From JAJXWB01 sp047605445 (GTDB lineage: Bacteria; Pseudomonadota; Alphaproteobacteria; Rhizobiales; Beijerinckiaceae), in NCBI GenBank assembly GCA_047605445.1, contig JASGFP010000081.1:1-19381 (forward strand): a stretch of 19,381 bases of DNA. The letters are read 5' to 3'. Of the stretch, positions 1-6,827 are shown piece after piece. The notes beneath the pieces were generated by a model. That model was given only the letters and a program-made list of their open reading frames with translations, was not told where the DNA came from and did no database searches. Every line of letters begins with the position of its first letter. Positions within the stretch are counted from its first letter, which is position 1. The translations under genes were made by a program, and so were the position numbers.

Positions 1-1033
1 GGCTCGCCGGGTCGAGATTCATGCCGCGAAAGGCGTGGCCGGTCGCGATCAGCGGTAGGCCGCTCGCCATTGCCTCGACGCTCTTGATCGACAGGCCCGT
101 GCCGCTCGTCGTCGGCAGCAGCGCCAGTTTGGCGTGCGCGTAAATGTCGCCGATATGCTCGACGCGGCCGGCGAACCAGTCATGATGTTTCTCGTGCAAG
201 GCAGCGTCCGCCGATTTCACACCGCCTGAAACGGAACCGTAGATGCGCACGTCGACCCCGGGCGCGCGCGGCGCCACTTCACGCAGGAACCAGAGCGTGC
301 TTTCGACATTGGCGCGGTTCCAGCTCGACACCAGCACGATCTCGTTGCCGCCCGGCCCGGTCGGCACGGGCGGCACGGCGGGATAGATGAGCTCGTGCCG
401 TTTTTCCGGCAGCAGCTTGCGAAAAGCCTCATCCTCCTCGGCGTTGAGGTGCAGCAGCACATCGGCCTTGCGCATCTGCTCCAGCTCGCGCGCCAGCATC
501 TGTTCGTAGCTCGCTAGCGGGCGCAACCACGGCAGACCCTCGTTCATGATGACGAACTGGCGCGCCTGCAGATCGTGCGAATCCATCAGGATCGGCGCCT
601 TGCCCCTGGCGAGTCGCTGCGCGACGGGCATGCAGAAGAAATGATTGCAGTGGACGATGTCGAACGTCTCGGCCGTCAGGTCCGCGGGCAATTTCGCGCG
701 CGAGATCATGCCGGCGCGAATGACGGCCTGATCGCCGTGGATGTAGGGCCAGAGCACCTCGCCGAGAAATTTCGGCGCGAGCACCGACGACAGCGGCGCG
801 CCGACGCTGTGGCGCTCGTGCGCGTCGAGCTCCGGCGTCGCGTTCGCATAACCCTTCCAGATCCAGCCGCGTTCCGGAACAAAGCCGGGTTGGTCGGAGC
901 AGGCGACGGCGACCACGCGCGCGCCGAGTTGTGTCCAGGCTTCGATCTGGCCGAGCACCACCTGATAAGTGCCGCAGCTATGCCACGCGGGGTGGACGAT
1001 GGCGACGGAGCGCCCTTCGAAAGGCCCCCTCAT
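1..1033 (-). CDS. GT4-type glycosyltransferase, C-terminus cut off by window edge
   Basis: This minus-strand reading frame opens at ATG 1033-1031 and stays open for 344 codons to the window edge, so it has no stop here. Its start overlaps the stop of the upstream glycosyltransferase in an ATGA (1033-1030), implying translational coupling. The N-terminus reads MRGPFEGRSVAIVHPAWHSC. Further on are a CNHFF segment, LHLNAEE, a sugar-nucleotide region near LLPTTSGTGLSIKSVEAMAS, and PLIATGHAFRGM close to the edge. All these blocks recur in the next gene, so the two are tandem paralogues. The Rossmann-like GT-B layout with a C-terminal GLSIKxxEAxxSG block is that of GT4 (Glycos_transf_1) enzymes, which use nucleotide sugars at the cytoplasmic face. 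The sugar and acceptor cannot be deduced; surface polysaccharide or glycolipid synthesis fits the neighbouring exporter genes. Confidence 0.85.
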   Translation of the reverse strand, partial: MRGPFEGRSVAIVHPAWHSCGTYQVVLGQIEAWTQLGARVVAVACSDQPGFVPERGWIWKGYANATPELDAHERHSVGAPLSSVLAPKFLGEVLWPYIHGDQAVIRAGMISRAKLPADLTAETFDIVHCNHFFCMPVAQRLARGKAPILMDSHDLQARQFVIMNEGLPWLRPLASYEQMLARELEQMRKADVLLHLNAEEDEAFRKLLPEKRHELIYPAVPPVPTGPGGNEIVLVSSWNRANVESTLWFLREVAPRAPGVDVRIYGSVSGGVKSADAALHEKHHDWFAGRVEHIGDIYAHAKLALLPTTSGTGLSIKSVEAMASGLPLIATGHAFRGMNLDPAS

Positions 1034-2301
1034 CGCGTCACCAGCGGCAGCACGATTTCACTGATCTTTCGCGCATAGGCGTCGTGCGAGAAATTCGCGT
1101 CGTAGAACTTGCGCGTGTCGCTGCTTTCACGCGCGGCGCCGGCGGCCATCGGGTTGGTTGCTGGTCCGGCGATAGCGGCAGCTTCGAGCGCCGCGGCAAA
1201 TTCCTCCGCGGTCTCGCACAGCGAGACATTGGCGAGCGCCTTCGAATCGGTCTTCATCCCGCGAAACGCCTGCGGCGTCGCGATCAGCGGCGCGCCGGAG
1301 GACAGGGCCTCCACCGCCTTGATCGACAGGCCGTGGCCTTCCGTCGTCGGCAGCAGCACGAGGCCAGCGTTGGCGTAGATGGCGCCGATATCGTCGACGC
1401 GCCCGAGAAACAGATGCTTCCACTTGTCGTAGAGCGCGGGATTGCGCGCTTTCAATGCGCCATCGACATTGCCAGCGATCCTGACCTGCGCATGCGGCGC
1501 GCGCGGCGCGACTTCTTCCAGAAACCATTCGACGCTGAGCGTGTTCGGGAAATTGCCGCTCGCCACGATGACGATGTCGGCGCCGCCCGGCCCCGTCGGC
1601 GCCGCTTCGACCGCGGGATAGACGAGGGCGTTGTGCATTTCCGGCAGCAGCTTTTCGAACGTCTCCCATTCCTCGGCATTGAGATGCACGAGCAGGTCCG
1701 CCTTGCGCAGCCAGTCCAGCTCCGTCTTCAACAGCGCGTCATAGGTCGCGCGCGGCGGCGCGACAAAAATCCCCTCGTTGCGCAGATCGTATTGCAGCGC
1801 CTGGACGTCCTGCGTCTCGATAACCAGAGGCGCCGTCGCCGACAGGTTGCGCGCCGCGGGAATGCAGAAGAAATGGTTGCAGTGGATGAGGTCGATCGGC
1901 CGGCCCGCGAGCGCAATAGGCAGTCGCGCGAATTTCGTCATGGCGGCGGTGGCGCGCGCATGGTCGCCGTGGATCAGCGGCCAGTAGAGATCTTTCCAGA
2001 AGGCGGACTTTGCGAAAATCGAGCCGGGCATGTTGGCGAAATAGCGCTCGTCCGCCGGCATGTCCTGCGTATGCGAGATGTAGTCGCGCCAGCGCGGGCT
2101 TGTCAGGTCCGATTGGCCGGGCGGCCACTCGCGCACGGCGAGCGAAATCACATGCGCGCCGAGCTTCCTGTAGACGGCGGCCTGCGAGACGTTCACCTGA
2201 TAGGAGCCGCAGGAATGCCAGGCCGCGTGCACGATCGCCACCGTCTTGCCGGCGAGCGGAAAGGATTGATCCGTAACGTCTTTGGTGGCCGCTCGCGTCA
2301 A
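1030..2301 (-). CDS. GT4-type glycosyltransferase
   Basis: A 423-residue protein. The longest in-frame start is TTG at 2301, preceded by a GCGGAA Shine-Dalgarno-like stretch; a nearby ATG (2309) is out of frame and stops after three codons. The N-terminal half has a Rossmann-like start (TVAIVHAAWHSCGSYQV) and CNHFF. The C-terminal half has the nucleotide-sugar region LLPTTEGHGLSIKAVEALSS followed by APLIATPQAFRGM, typical of GT-B fold GT4 enzymes. It is the first gene of a minus-strand pair with the truncated paralogue at the left edge (ATGA overlap) and is divergent from the GT-A-like gene at 2423. It probably acts in the cytoplasm on a lipid- or polysaccharide-linked acceptor. Donor and acceptor are not readable from sequence. 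The family call is firm, the precise activity unknown. Confidence 0.88.
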   Translation of the reverse strand: MTRAATKDVTDQSFPLAGKTVAIVHAAWHSCGSYQVNVSQAAVYRKLGAHVISLAVREWPPGQSDLTSPRWRDYISHTQDMPADERYFANMPGSIFAKSAFWKDLYWPLIHGDHARATAAMTKFARLPIALAGRPIDLIHCNHFFCIPAARNLSATAPLVIETQDVQALQYDLRNEGIFVAPPRATYDALLKTELDWLRKADLLVHLNAEEWETFEKLLPEMHNALVYPAVEAAPTGPGGADIVIVASGNFPNTLSVEWFLEEVAPRAPHAQVRIAGNVDGALKARNPALYDKWKHLFLGRVDDIGAIYANAGLVLLPTTEGHGLSIKAVEALSSGAPLIATPQAFRGMKTDSKALANVSLCETAEEFAAALEAAAIAGPATNPMAAGAARESSDTRKFYDANFSHDAYARKISEIVLPLVTR

Positions 2302-2422
2302 TTCGTCATTCCGCCCGGATTTCGGGCCCTATTGTCTAGGCGGCCCCGGATATGGGACAAGGCGCCCGCGCGCCGGGTCCGGAAAGCCTTGGATCGGCGG
2401 GCCCTGATTTAAGGACTATTGC

Positions 2423-3274
2423 GTGTCGAATCCAGAGCAAGCGGCCGGCGCCCCGAAGCGGGGCATGGCCATCGTCGCCAACGACAAGATCGCAGAATGG
2501 CTGCTGCCCTTCCTCGAGAGCTGGAAGCGCCACGATTCCCACATTCCGCTCTACCTCATCCCCTACGACGACAACCTGGCCGTCACGCGCAAGGCGGCGA
2601 AGGCCTATGGCGTCGAGATGGTGGAGGAGGTCGACAAGCGCGTGGACCGGCTCGCCGCCGATCTCTATCCGCTTTTCCCCGGCTACCGCCGCCGCCTTCG
2701 CAAGCTGCAGTCGCTGGCCCTGCCGCTTGACGAGGTCATCTACATCGACGTCGACATCGTCCTGTTCCGCGATTTCGCGCCCATGTTCGGTCTGTTGAAG
2801 AAGGGCGAGACGGAATTCATCGTCGCCTCGCCCTCCTTCGAATATGTCTACAACAAGAAGAAGGACGACTATCCCGATCTCAAGGACGCGCTGCTGTTCA
2901 ACGACGGCTATTTCGTCACGTCGAACAGATTTCTGGATCTCGACATGTTCGTGGAGACGATGACGCGCGACGCCAAGCTGTTCCACAAGGTGCGCAAGCG
3001 CGGCATGCTGTTCGCGCAGCCGGTGGTGAATTTCACCTGCCACCGTAACAATGTGAAGATCCGGCTGATGTCGGACCTCATCCCCAACGCGTCGCACGAG
3101 ACCTTCTACAAGGCGAAGGGCGTGACGTTCAAAGACGGCGCGCCGCTGGATTTCCAGGGCAAGGAAATCTACTTCTGCCACTGGGCGGGCCTGCAGAGCA
3201 CGCCTTCCAAGCTCGCCTTCGACGCGGCCTGGAAGGATTATTCGGACGCCGCCTGGGCGAAGGTCGGGCGGTAG
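2423..3274 (+). CDS. Putative GT-A fold glycosyltransferase (nucleotide-diphospho-sugar transferase-like)
   Basis: A 283-residue soluble protein starting at GTG 2423; AAGGA at 2411-2415 is a well-placed ribosome binding site (7-nt spacer). A hydrophobic strand followed by an acidic cluster, VIYIDVDIVLF (DVD at residues 109-111), matches the metal/nucleotide-sugar DxD site of GT-A enzymes. The later FNDGYFV (about 159-165), QPVVNF and a C-terminal CHWAG block resemble the general layout of GT8/Nucleotid_trans-type proteins. No signal peptide or membrane segment is visible. It is divergent from the GT4 pair and 91 bp upstream of the LptF/G-like gene, so it may be co-expressed with that transporter. 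I do not recognise the exact family; a glycosyltransferase role is inferred from the DxD context and neighbourhood. Confidence 0.72.
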   Translation: MSNPEQAAGAPKRGMAIVANDKIAEWLLPFLESWKRHDSHIPLYLIPYDDNLAVTRKAAKAYGVEMVEEVDKRVDRLAADLYPLFPGYRRRLRKLQSLALPLDEVIYIDVDIVLFRDFAPMFGLLKKGETEFIVASPSFEYVYNKKKDDYPDLKDALLFNDGYFVTSNRFLDLDMFVETMTRDAKLFHKVRKRGMLFAQPVVNFTCHRNNVKIRLMSDLIPNASHETFYKAKGVTFKDGAPLDFQGKEIYFCHWAGLQSTPSKLAFDAAWKDYSDAAWAKVGR

Positions 3275-3365
3275 TTTCGGGAAGTGAGGGGCCGTCTCCC
3301 CTCCTCTTGCAGGGAGGGGCGGGGGAGGGAACTAGAATCGACCAAGCAGCAGGTCACACCGATCG

Positions 3366-4517
3366 ATGGACCAGACGCCGCGCATCCTCTCCTTCTATCT
3401 CGGCAAGCGCGTGCTGATCACGACGCTGGTCGTCCAGATCGCGCTGACCATTCCTGTCGTCCTCTCCGCCCTGTTCCATCAGCTCCCGCCGGCGGCGCTG
3501 CGCGGCGGGCTCCTCCTGCCGGCGCTGATCGGCACGCTGCCGACAGTTACTTACATCGCCCTGCCGATCTCGGTCGGCGTCGCCGCCGCGCTCGAATTCT
3601 CGCGCATGTCGTCGGAAGGCATGGTGGCGGTCCTCTATTCGCTGCGGCTGTCGGCCTGGTCGATTGCGCGACCGGCGATCGTATGCGCGCTGGGCGCAAC
3701 CGCGCTCGGCTATTTCTGCTCCTGCTGGCTCGCGCCGCGCTATGTCGGCGCCATGCACGACGTGCTCAACGTCATCCGGCACTCGCTCAACCACCGCATG
3801 CTCGAGCCCGGCCAGTTCTATTCCTTCGACGATGGCCGGCGCATCGTCTATTTCGAGCGCTGGGAAACGCCCGATATCGCCGCCAACGTCTTCATCCGCC
3901 AGCGGTCGGAAGAGAAGAAGGTCGAGGAGACGATCACGGCTAACCGCGCCGAATTCCGGCGCAACGATTTCAATGTCGTCATGATCCTCACCCACGGCCA
4001 GATCCAGAGCCGGCCGGACGACGGCCGGCGCGTGCGCGTGTCGGATTTCGACGAATACGCCATCTCGCTGCCCATGCAGGGCGCCAAGGCGCTGCCGTCG
4101 CGCAACTGGAAGGGCGTGTTCGAACTGAACATGCGCGATTTTCTGGCCTACATGAAATACGCCATGGTCGACCGCCGCAATTTCGCGGAATGGGCGTCGG
4201 AGGCGGTCAAGCGCTTCGTCATTCCCGCGCTGGCGCTCGCCCATACGCTGCTCGGCATCGGGCTCGTGCTCAACGTGGCGAGCGCCACGGGAAGGCGATC
4301 CGCGGCGGGCGGCGCGGTCGTCGCCGTCCTGCCCGTCGTCCACATCGGCATATTGGTGGCGGCCGAAACGCTGATCCGCGCCAATCCGGCGCTGGCGCTG
4401 CTGGTGATTGGACTGGCGCTCGCGGAAATCGGCTGCGGTGTCTGGCTTATACAGCGCCAGCAGGTCGGGGATGCGCGAAAGGCGCCGGCGGGCGTTCCGG
4501 CGCTGGCCGGAGCGTGA
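3366..4517 (+). CDS. LptF/LptG-family (YjgP/YjgQ) permease
   Basis: A 383-residue membrane protein with the LptF/LptG layout. Three N-terminal transmembrane segments (about 16-38, 50-75, 97-120) are followed by a large periplasmic-type middle domain (about 125-280) and three C-terminal segments (about 284-304, 314-335, 342-362). In the family, LptF and LptG pair with LptB ATPase and LptC to extract LPS from the inner membrane and push it across the periplasm. Those partners are not encoded here, and essential lptF/lptG genes are normally adjacent, so a lone copy beside lipid and glycan genes suggests a specialised paralogue, for example for another outer-membrane lipid. The ribosome binding site before ATG 3366 is weak. 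The gene ends exactly where a 25-bp inverted repeat begins. Confidence 0.82.
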   Translation: MDQTPRILSFYLGKRVLITTLVVQIALTIPVVLSALFHQLPPAALRGGLLLPALIGTLPTVTYIALPISVGVAAALEFSRMSSEGMVAVLYSLRLSAWSIARPAIVCALGATALGYFCSCWLAPRYVGAMHDVLNVIRHSLNHRMLEPGQFYSFDDGRRIVYFERWETPDIAANVFIRQRSEEKKVEETITANRAEFRRNDFNVVMILTHGQIQSRPDDGRRVRVSDFDEYAISLPMQGAKALPSRNWKGVFELNMRDFLAYMKYAMVDRRNFAEWASEAVKRFVIPALALAHTLLGIGLVLNVASATGRRSAAGGAVVAVLPVVHIGILVAAETLIRANPALALLVIGLALAEIGCGVWLIQRQQVGDARKAPAGVPALAGA

Positions 4518-4576
4518 TGGACCGCGAGCCTTCAGGCTCGCATCTTCTCAGGCGAGCCTGAAGGCTCGCGGTCCAT
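4517..4576. repeat. REP-like perfect inverted repeat, probable bidirectional terminator
   Basis: Two 25-nt arms (4517-4541 and 4552-4576) are perfect reverse complements separated by a 10-nt loop (4542-4551). Each arm itself contains a near-palindrome, GCGAGCCTTCAGGCTCGC. The element lies between the convergent LptF/G-like gene (stop TGA 4515-4517) and the ABC ATPase gene (stop at 4579-4581) and would form a very stable hairpin on both transcripts. A degenerate relative occurs at 19209-19262, again directly after a stop codon between convergent genes, so this is a dispersed repeat family rather than a one-off terminator. Confidence 0.88.
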
Positions 4577-4578
4577 GC

Positions 4579-5361
4579 CTACGCCGCCTGCCCGCCTCCG
4601 ATCGTCGCGTTCGCTTCGTCCTCGTCGTCCTTGCGGACGGCGGCCTTGTAGGCGGGGATAATCACGTCGGGGTCGCCGACCTCTCGCACCACGCCGGCGT
4701 CGATCCAGATCACGCGGTCGCAGAGGGTGCGCAAATAGTCGAGCCCGTGCGAAACGACCAGAATGGTTCCGCGCTTGGCGAATTCGGCGATGAAATTCTC
4801 GCATTTCTGCGCGAAGGCCTCGTCGCCGACCGACAGCGCCTCGTCGACGATGAGAATGTCGGCGTCGACATGGGCGCAGATCGCGAAGGCCAGCCGCGCC
4901 ACCATGCCGCTGGAATAGAGCTTCATCGGCTGGTCGAAGAACATGCCGATTTCGGCGAAGTCGGCGATCTGGTCGAGCTTGGCGACGATGTCCTTGCGCT
5001 TGAGGCCGAGGATCGCGCCGCCGATGATCGCGTTCTCGCGGCCGGTCAGCGCGCCGTCGAAGCCCGAGCCCAGCGCGAGGATAGGCGCGATGCGCCCGTC
5101 GATCGTCACCGATCCGGTCGTCGGCCTGGTTATGCCGCACAGGATCTGCAGCAGCGTCGTCTTTCCGGCGCCGTTGCGGCCGATGATGCCGACGCATTCG
5201 CCCTTCTTGATGTCGAAGGTGACGTCTTTGAGCACCCAGTGCTTCTTGTAATAGGTCTTGGCCCAGCCGAAGAGCGCCTGCATCAGCTGGTCGTTGCGAT
5301 GCAGGTAGAGCTGGAACGCCTTGCCGGCGTTGCGACAGGAGATCGCCAGATCAGAGGACAT
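4579..5361 (-). CDS. ABC transporter ATP-binding protein, Wzt/KpsT type (short, no C-terminal glycan-binding domain)
   Basis: A 260-residue ATPase with all ABC signatures: Walker A GRNGAGKT (61-68), signature YSSGMVARL (149-157), Walker B DILIVDEAL (168-176) and H-loop His205. The sequence around the signature, and the IAPILALGSGFDGALTGREN segment (91-110), are typical of ATPases that power export of surface polysaccharides or teichoic-acid-like polymers (Wzt, KpsT, TagH). At 260 residues it lacks the long C-terminal carbohydrate-recognition domain found in Wzt proteins that sense a modified O-antigen end. Its start lies 11 bp inside the end of the permease gene, so the two are coupled. It would work at the cytoplasmic face of the inner membrane with that permease. 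The substrate is unknown: a lipid-linked glycan, or possibly a glycosylated sphingolipid given the neighbourhood. Confidence 0.92.
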   Translation of the reverse strand: MSSDLAISCRNAGKAFQLYLHRNDQLMQALFGWAKTYYKKHWVLKDVTFDIKKGECVGIIGRNGAGKTTLLQILCGITRPTTGSVTIDGRIAPILALGSGFDGALTGRENAIIGGAILGLKRKDIVAKLDQIADFAEIGMFFDQPMKLYSSGMVARLAFAICAHVDADILIVDEALSVGDEAFAQKCENFIAEFAKRGTILVVSHGLDYLRTLCDRVIWIDAGVVREVGDPDVIIPAYKAAVRKDDEDEANATIGGGQAA

Positions 5362-6169
5362 CGACGATCACCGACTTGTATTCCTTGAAGAAGGCGTAGC
5401 CGAACACGAACACCGCATAGGAGGCCGCGAAACAGCCCAGATACATCCAGGGGCTCGGAAACCGCTCGTAGATCACCAGGTCGCGCAGCATCGCGATATA
5501 GTCGCCGACGAGATTGAGCTTGATCCACGGCTGGAGGCCGGCGGGCAATTGCTCGACCTGGAAGAAGACCGGCGTCGCGAACATCAGGAGCGGCACGATC
5601 GACACCATGAGGTGCGCGACGTCGCGCGTGAAGGCGCCGAGCGCCATCAGGAACCACACCGTGCCGAGCATCAGCAGCATGAAGGGGACGATGATGAAGG
5701 GCACGAATATCACCGTCCAGGAAATGGAATGGACCGTGACAAGCCGCACCGCCAGCAGCGTGACGAAGCTGATTCCGCCGTAGACGATGGCGCGGATCGT
5801 CGAGGTCCAGGCGATGGTCTCGGACGGGAAGATCGACTTCTTGATGAAATGGACGTGCTCGTGCAGCAGCGTCGGCGAGCGGGCGGCCAGTTCCGCGAAC
5901 ACGTTGAACAGGATCAGGCCGCAGAAGCTCGCCGCGGCGTAATCGTAGATCGGCACGCCGTTGGCGACCGTCGGCGTGGCGATGGTGAAGATGGCGGTAT
6001 AGGCCAGCAGCATGGCCAGCGGCGCGAAGATCGCCCAGATCCAGCCCAGAAATGAGTCGCGGAAACGCGACTTCAGTTCCCGGCGCACGACGGCGCGGAT
6101 CAGTTCGCGGTGGTGCCAGGCCCGCTCGAACGGCTCGGTCAGGATCGTGGACAAGGCTCGGATTTCCAA
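5351..6169 (-). CDS. ABC-2 type polysaccharide export permease, Wzm/KpsM type
   Basis: A 272-residue integral membrane protein. The N-terminal amphipathic stretch (ELIRAVVRRELKSRFRDSFL, about 22-41) leads into GWIWAIFAPLAMLL, the classic entry of ABC-2 polysaccharide/teichoic acid exporters. Hydrophobic segments follow at about 45-65, 80-95, 125-145, 150-175, 185-205 and 240-260. The longest frame begins at TTG 6169; another TTG lies five codons inside, so the start is uncertain. It is the first gene of a minus-strand operon with the ATPase. A possible promoter (6272-6299) and a 9-bp hairpin (6188-6209) lie upstream. It would form the homodimeric membrane channel for an undecaprenyl- or lipid-linked glycan, though a glycolipid substrate cannot be excluded. 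Confidence 0.9.
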   Translation of the reverse strand: MEIRALSTILTEPFERAWHHRELIRAVVRRELKSRFRDSFLGWIWAIFAPLAMLLAYTAIFTIATPTVANGVPIYDYAAASFCGLILFNVFAELAARSPTLLHEHVHFIKKSIFPSETIAWTSTIRAIVYGGISFVTLLAVRLVTVHSISWTVIFVPFIIVPFMLLMLGTVWFLMALGAFTRDVAHLMVSIVPLLMFATPVFFQVEQLPAGLQPWIKLNLVGDYIAMLRDLVIYERFPSPWMYLGCFAASYAVFVFGYAFFKEYKSVIVDVL

Positions 6170-6187
6170 CTCTCGGACTGGTCGGGA

Positions 6188-6209
6188 CGCCCGTCGGAGT
6201 CGACGGGCG
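6188..6209. promoter_or_regulatory. GC-rich hairpin / possible operator upstream of the ABC exporter
   Basis: Perfect 9-bp arms CGCCCGTCG and CGACGGGCG flank a GAGT tetraloop, about 20 bp before the permease start. It could be an RNA stem-loop in the 5' leader of the export operon or a protein-binding palindrome. No U-tract follows it, so it is not an obvious terminator. Confidence 0.4.
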
Positions 6210-6271
6210 CTGGCAGGATCAATCGCTCGAGATCAACGCTCAACTGCATCGGATCGGCGGTTTCCATTTTG

Positions 6272-6299
6272 ATTAGATGGGACCTTCGGACGAATCCAA
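6272..6299 (-). promoter_or_regulatory. Possible housekeeping-type promoter for the ABC exporter operon
   Basis: Read on the minus strand, TTGGAT (6299-6294) and TCTAAT (6277-6272) are separated by 16 bp. The -10 box matches TATAAT at five of six positions; the -35 box is weaker. Transcription would start near 6265, giving a leader of about 95 nt that includes the 6188-6209 hairpin. Confidence 0.3.
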
Positions 6300-6560
6300 C
6301 GCCCCCGGCCGCCGCTTTGCCGCGCCGCCGCCTCCCGAGCCCGGGCTGTAGACCAGTTCCAGCCGGCTTCGTCAACGTCCCTGCCCGCCAGCACGCCAGT
6401 TTGGACCGCAGGGGGTTTATTTCCGGGCCCGGGCGCCTTATCGAAGGCCGGCGCGATCCGCCCCTTGCTGCGGTCGCCGAACGCCCGGGCGCCGCCTGGG
6501 CGCTCGTCTTTCACGTCCCGCGGCGGCTGGACGGTCCGAAACCCATAACCGGGGGCGCCT

Positions 6561-6827
6561 GTGGAACCTGTTGCTCAAGGCTCCGAGCTCTACGAACAGA
6601 TCGTCGAAGTCATCTCGAAAGAGGGGATGGTCGAGGCCGACAAGATCAAGCCCGACGCCACCATCGAGAGCCTCGACCTCAAGTCGATCGACATTGTGAT
6701 GATCCTGACCGCGATCGAGGAGAAGTTCGACGTCTACATCCCCATGGATGGAGCGTTTCAGGAGGCCAAGACCGTTCAGGATCTGGTCGATGCGCTGGCC
6801 GCGCACATCAAAAAAGAGAAGAGCTGA
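6561..6827 (+). CDS. Dedicated acyl carrier protein
   Basis: An 88-residue acidic four-helix ACP starting at GTG 6561 with a GGGGGC ribosome binding site. The phosphopantetheine attachment site is Ser42 in LDLKSIDIVMIL. The residue before Ser is Lys rather than the Asp of the usual DSL motif, which marks it as a specialised ACP rather than the housekeeping AcpP. Helix III region FDVYIPMD and the terminal DLVDALAAHI are typical. It is the first gene of a tight operon, directly abutting the ketosynthase (stop 6827, next start 6828), so it presumably carries the acyl chain worked on by the following KS, dehydratase and reductase proteins. Because bacterial serine palmitoyltransferases can use acyl-ACP and are often found near an ACP gene, it may also deliver acyl chains to the SPT or the N-acyltransferase encoded further along; that link is inferred. 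Confidence 0.93.
   Translation: MEPVAQGSELYEQIVEVISKEGMVEADKIKPDATIESLDLKSIDIVMILTAIEEKFDVYIPMDGAFQEAKTVQDLVDALAAHIKKEKS

Larger units (their letters stand above)
6170..6560. other. Intergenic region between divergent export and lipid-synthesis operons
   Basis: 391 bases with no convincing gene. It holds a possible minus-strand promoter for the ABC exporter (6272-6299), a GC-rich hairpin in that operon's leader (6188-6209), and two copies of the decamer CCCGGGCGCC (around 6427 and 6484) in a GC-rich half nearer the ACP gene. The ACP start has a GGGGGC ribosome binding site just upstream. I could not identify a clear plus-strand promoter or a known riboswitch. Confidence 0.6.

Noticed and set aside
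931..2412. Long plus-strand frame (493 aa) opposite the GT4 genes
   Set aside because: Arg-rich composition without domains, antisense to a convincing GT4 gene; a typical high-GC shadow frame.
2336..3181. 281-aa minus-strand frame opposite the GT-A-like gene
   Set aside because: His/Glu/Val-rich low-complexity product, antisense to a gene with a DxD motif and a good ribosome binding site.
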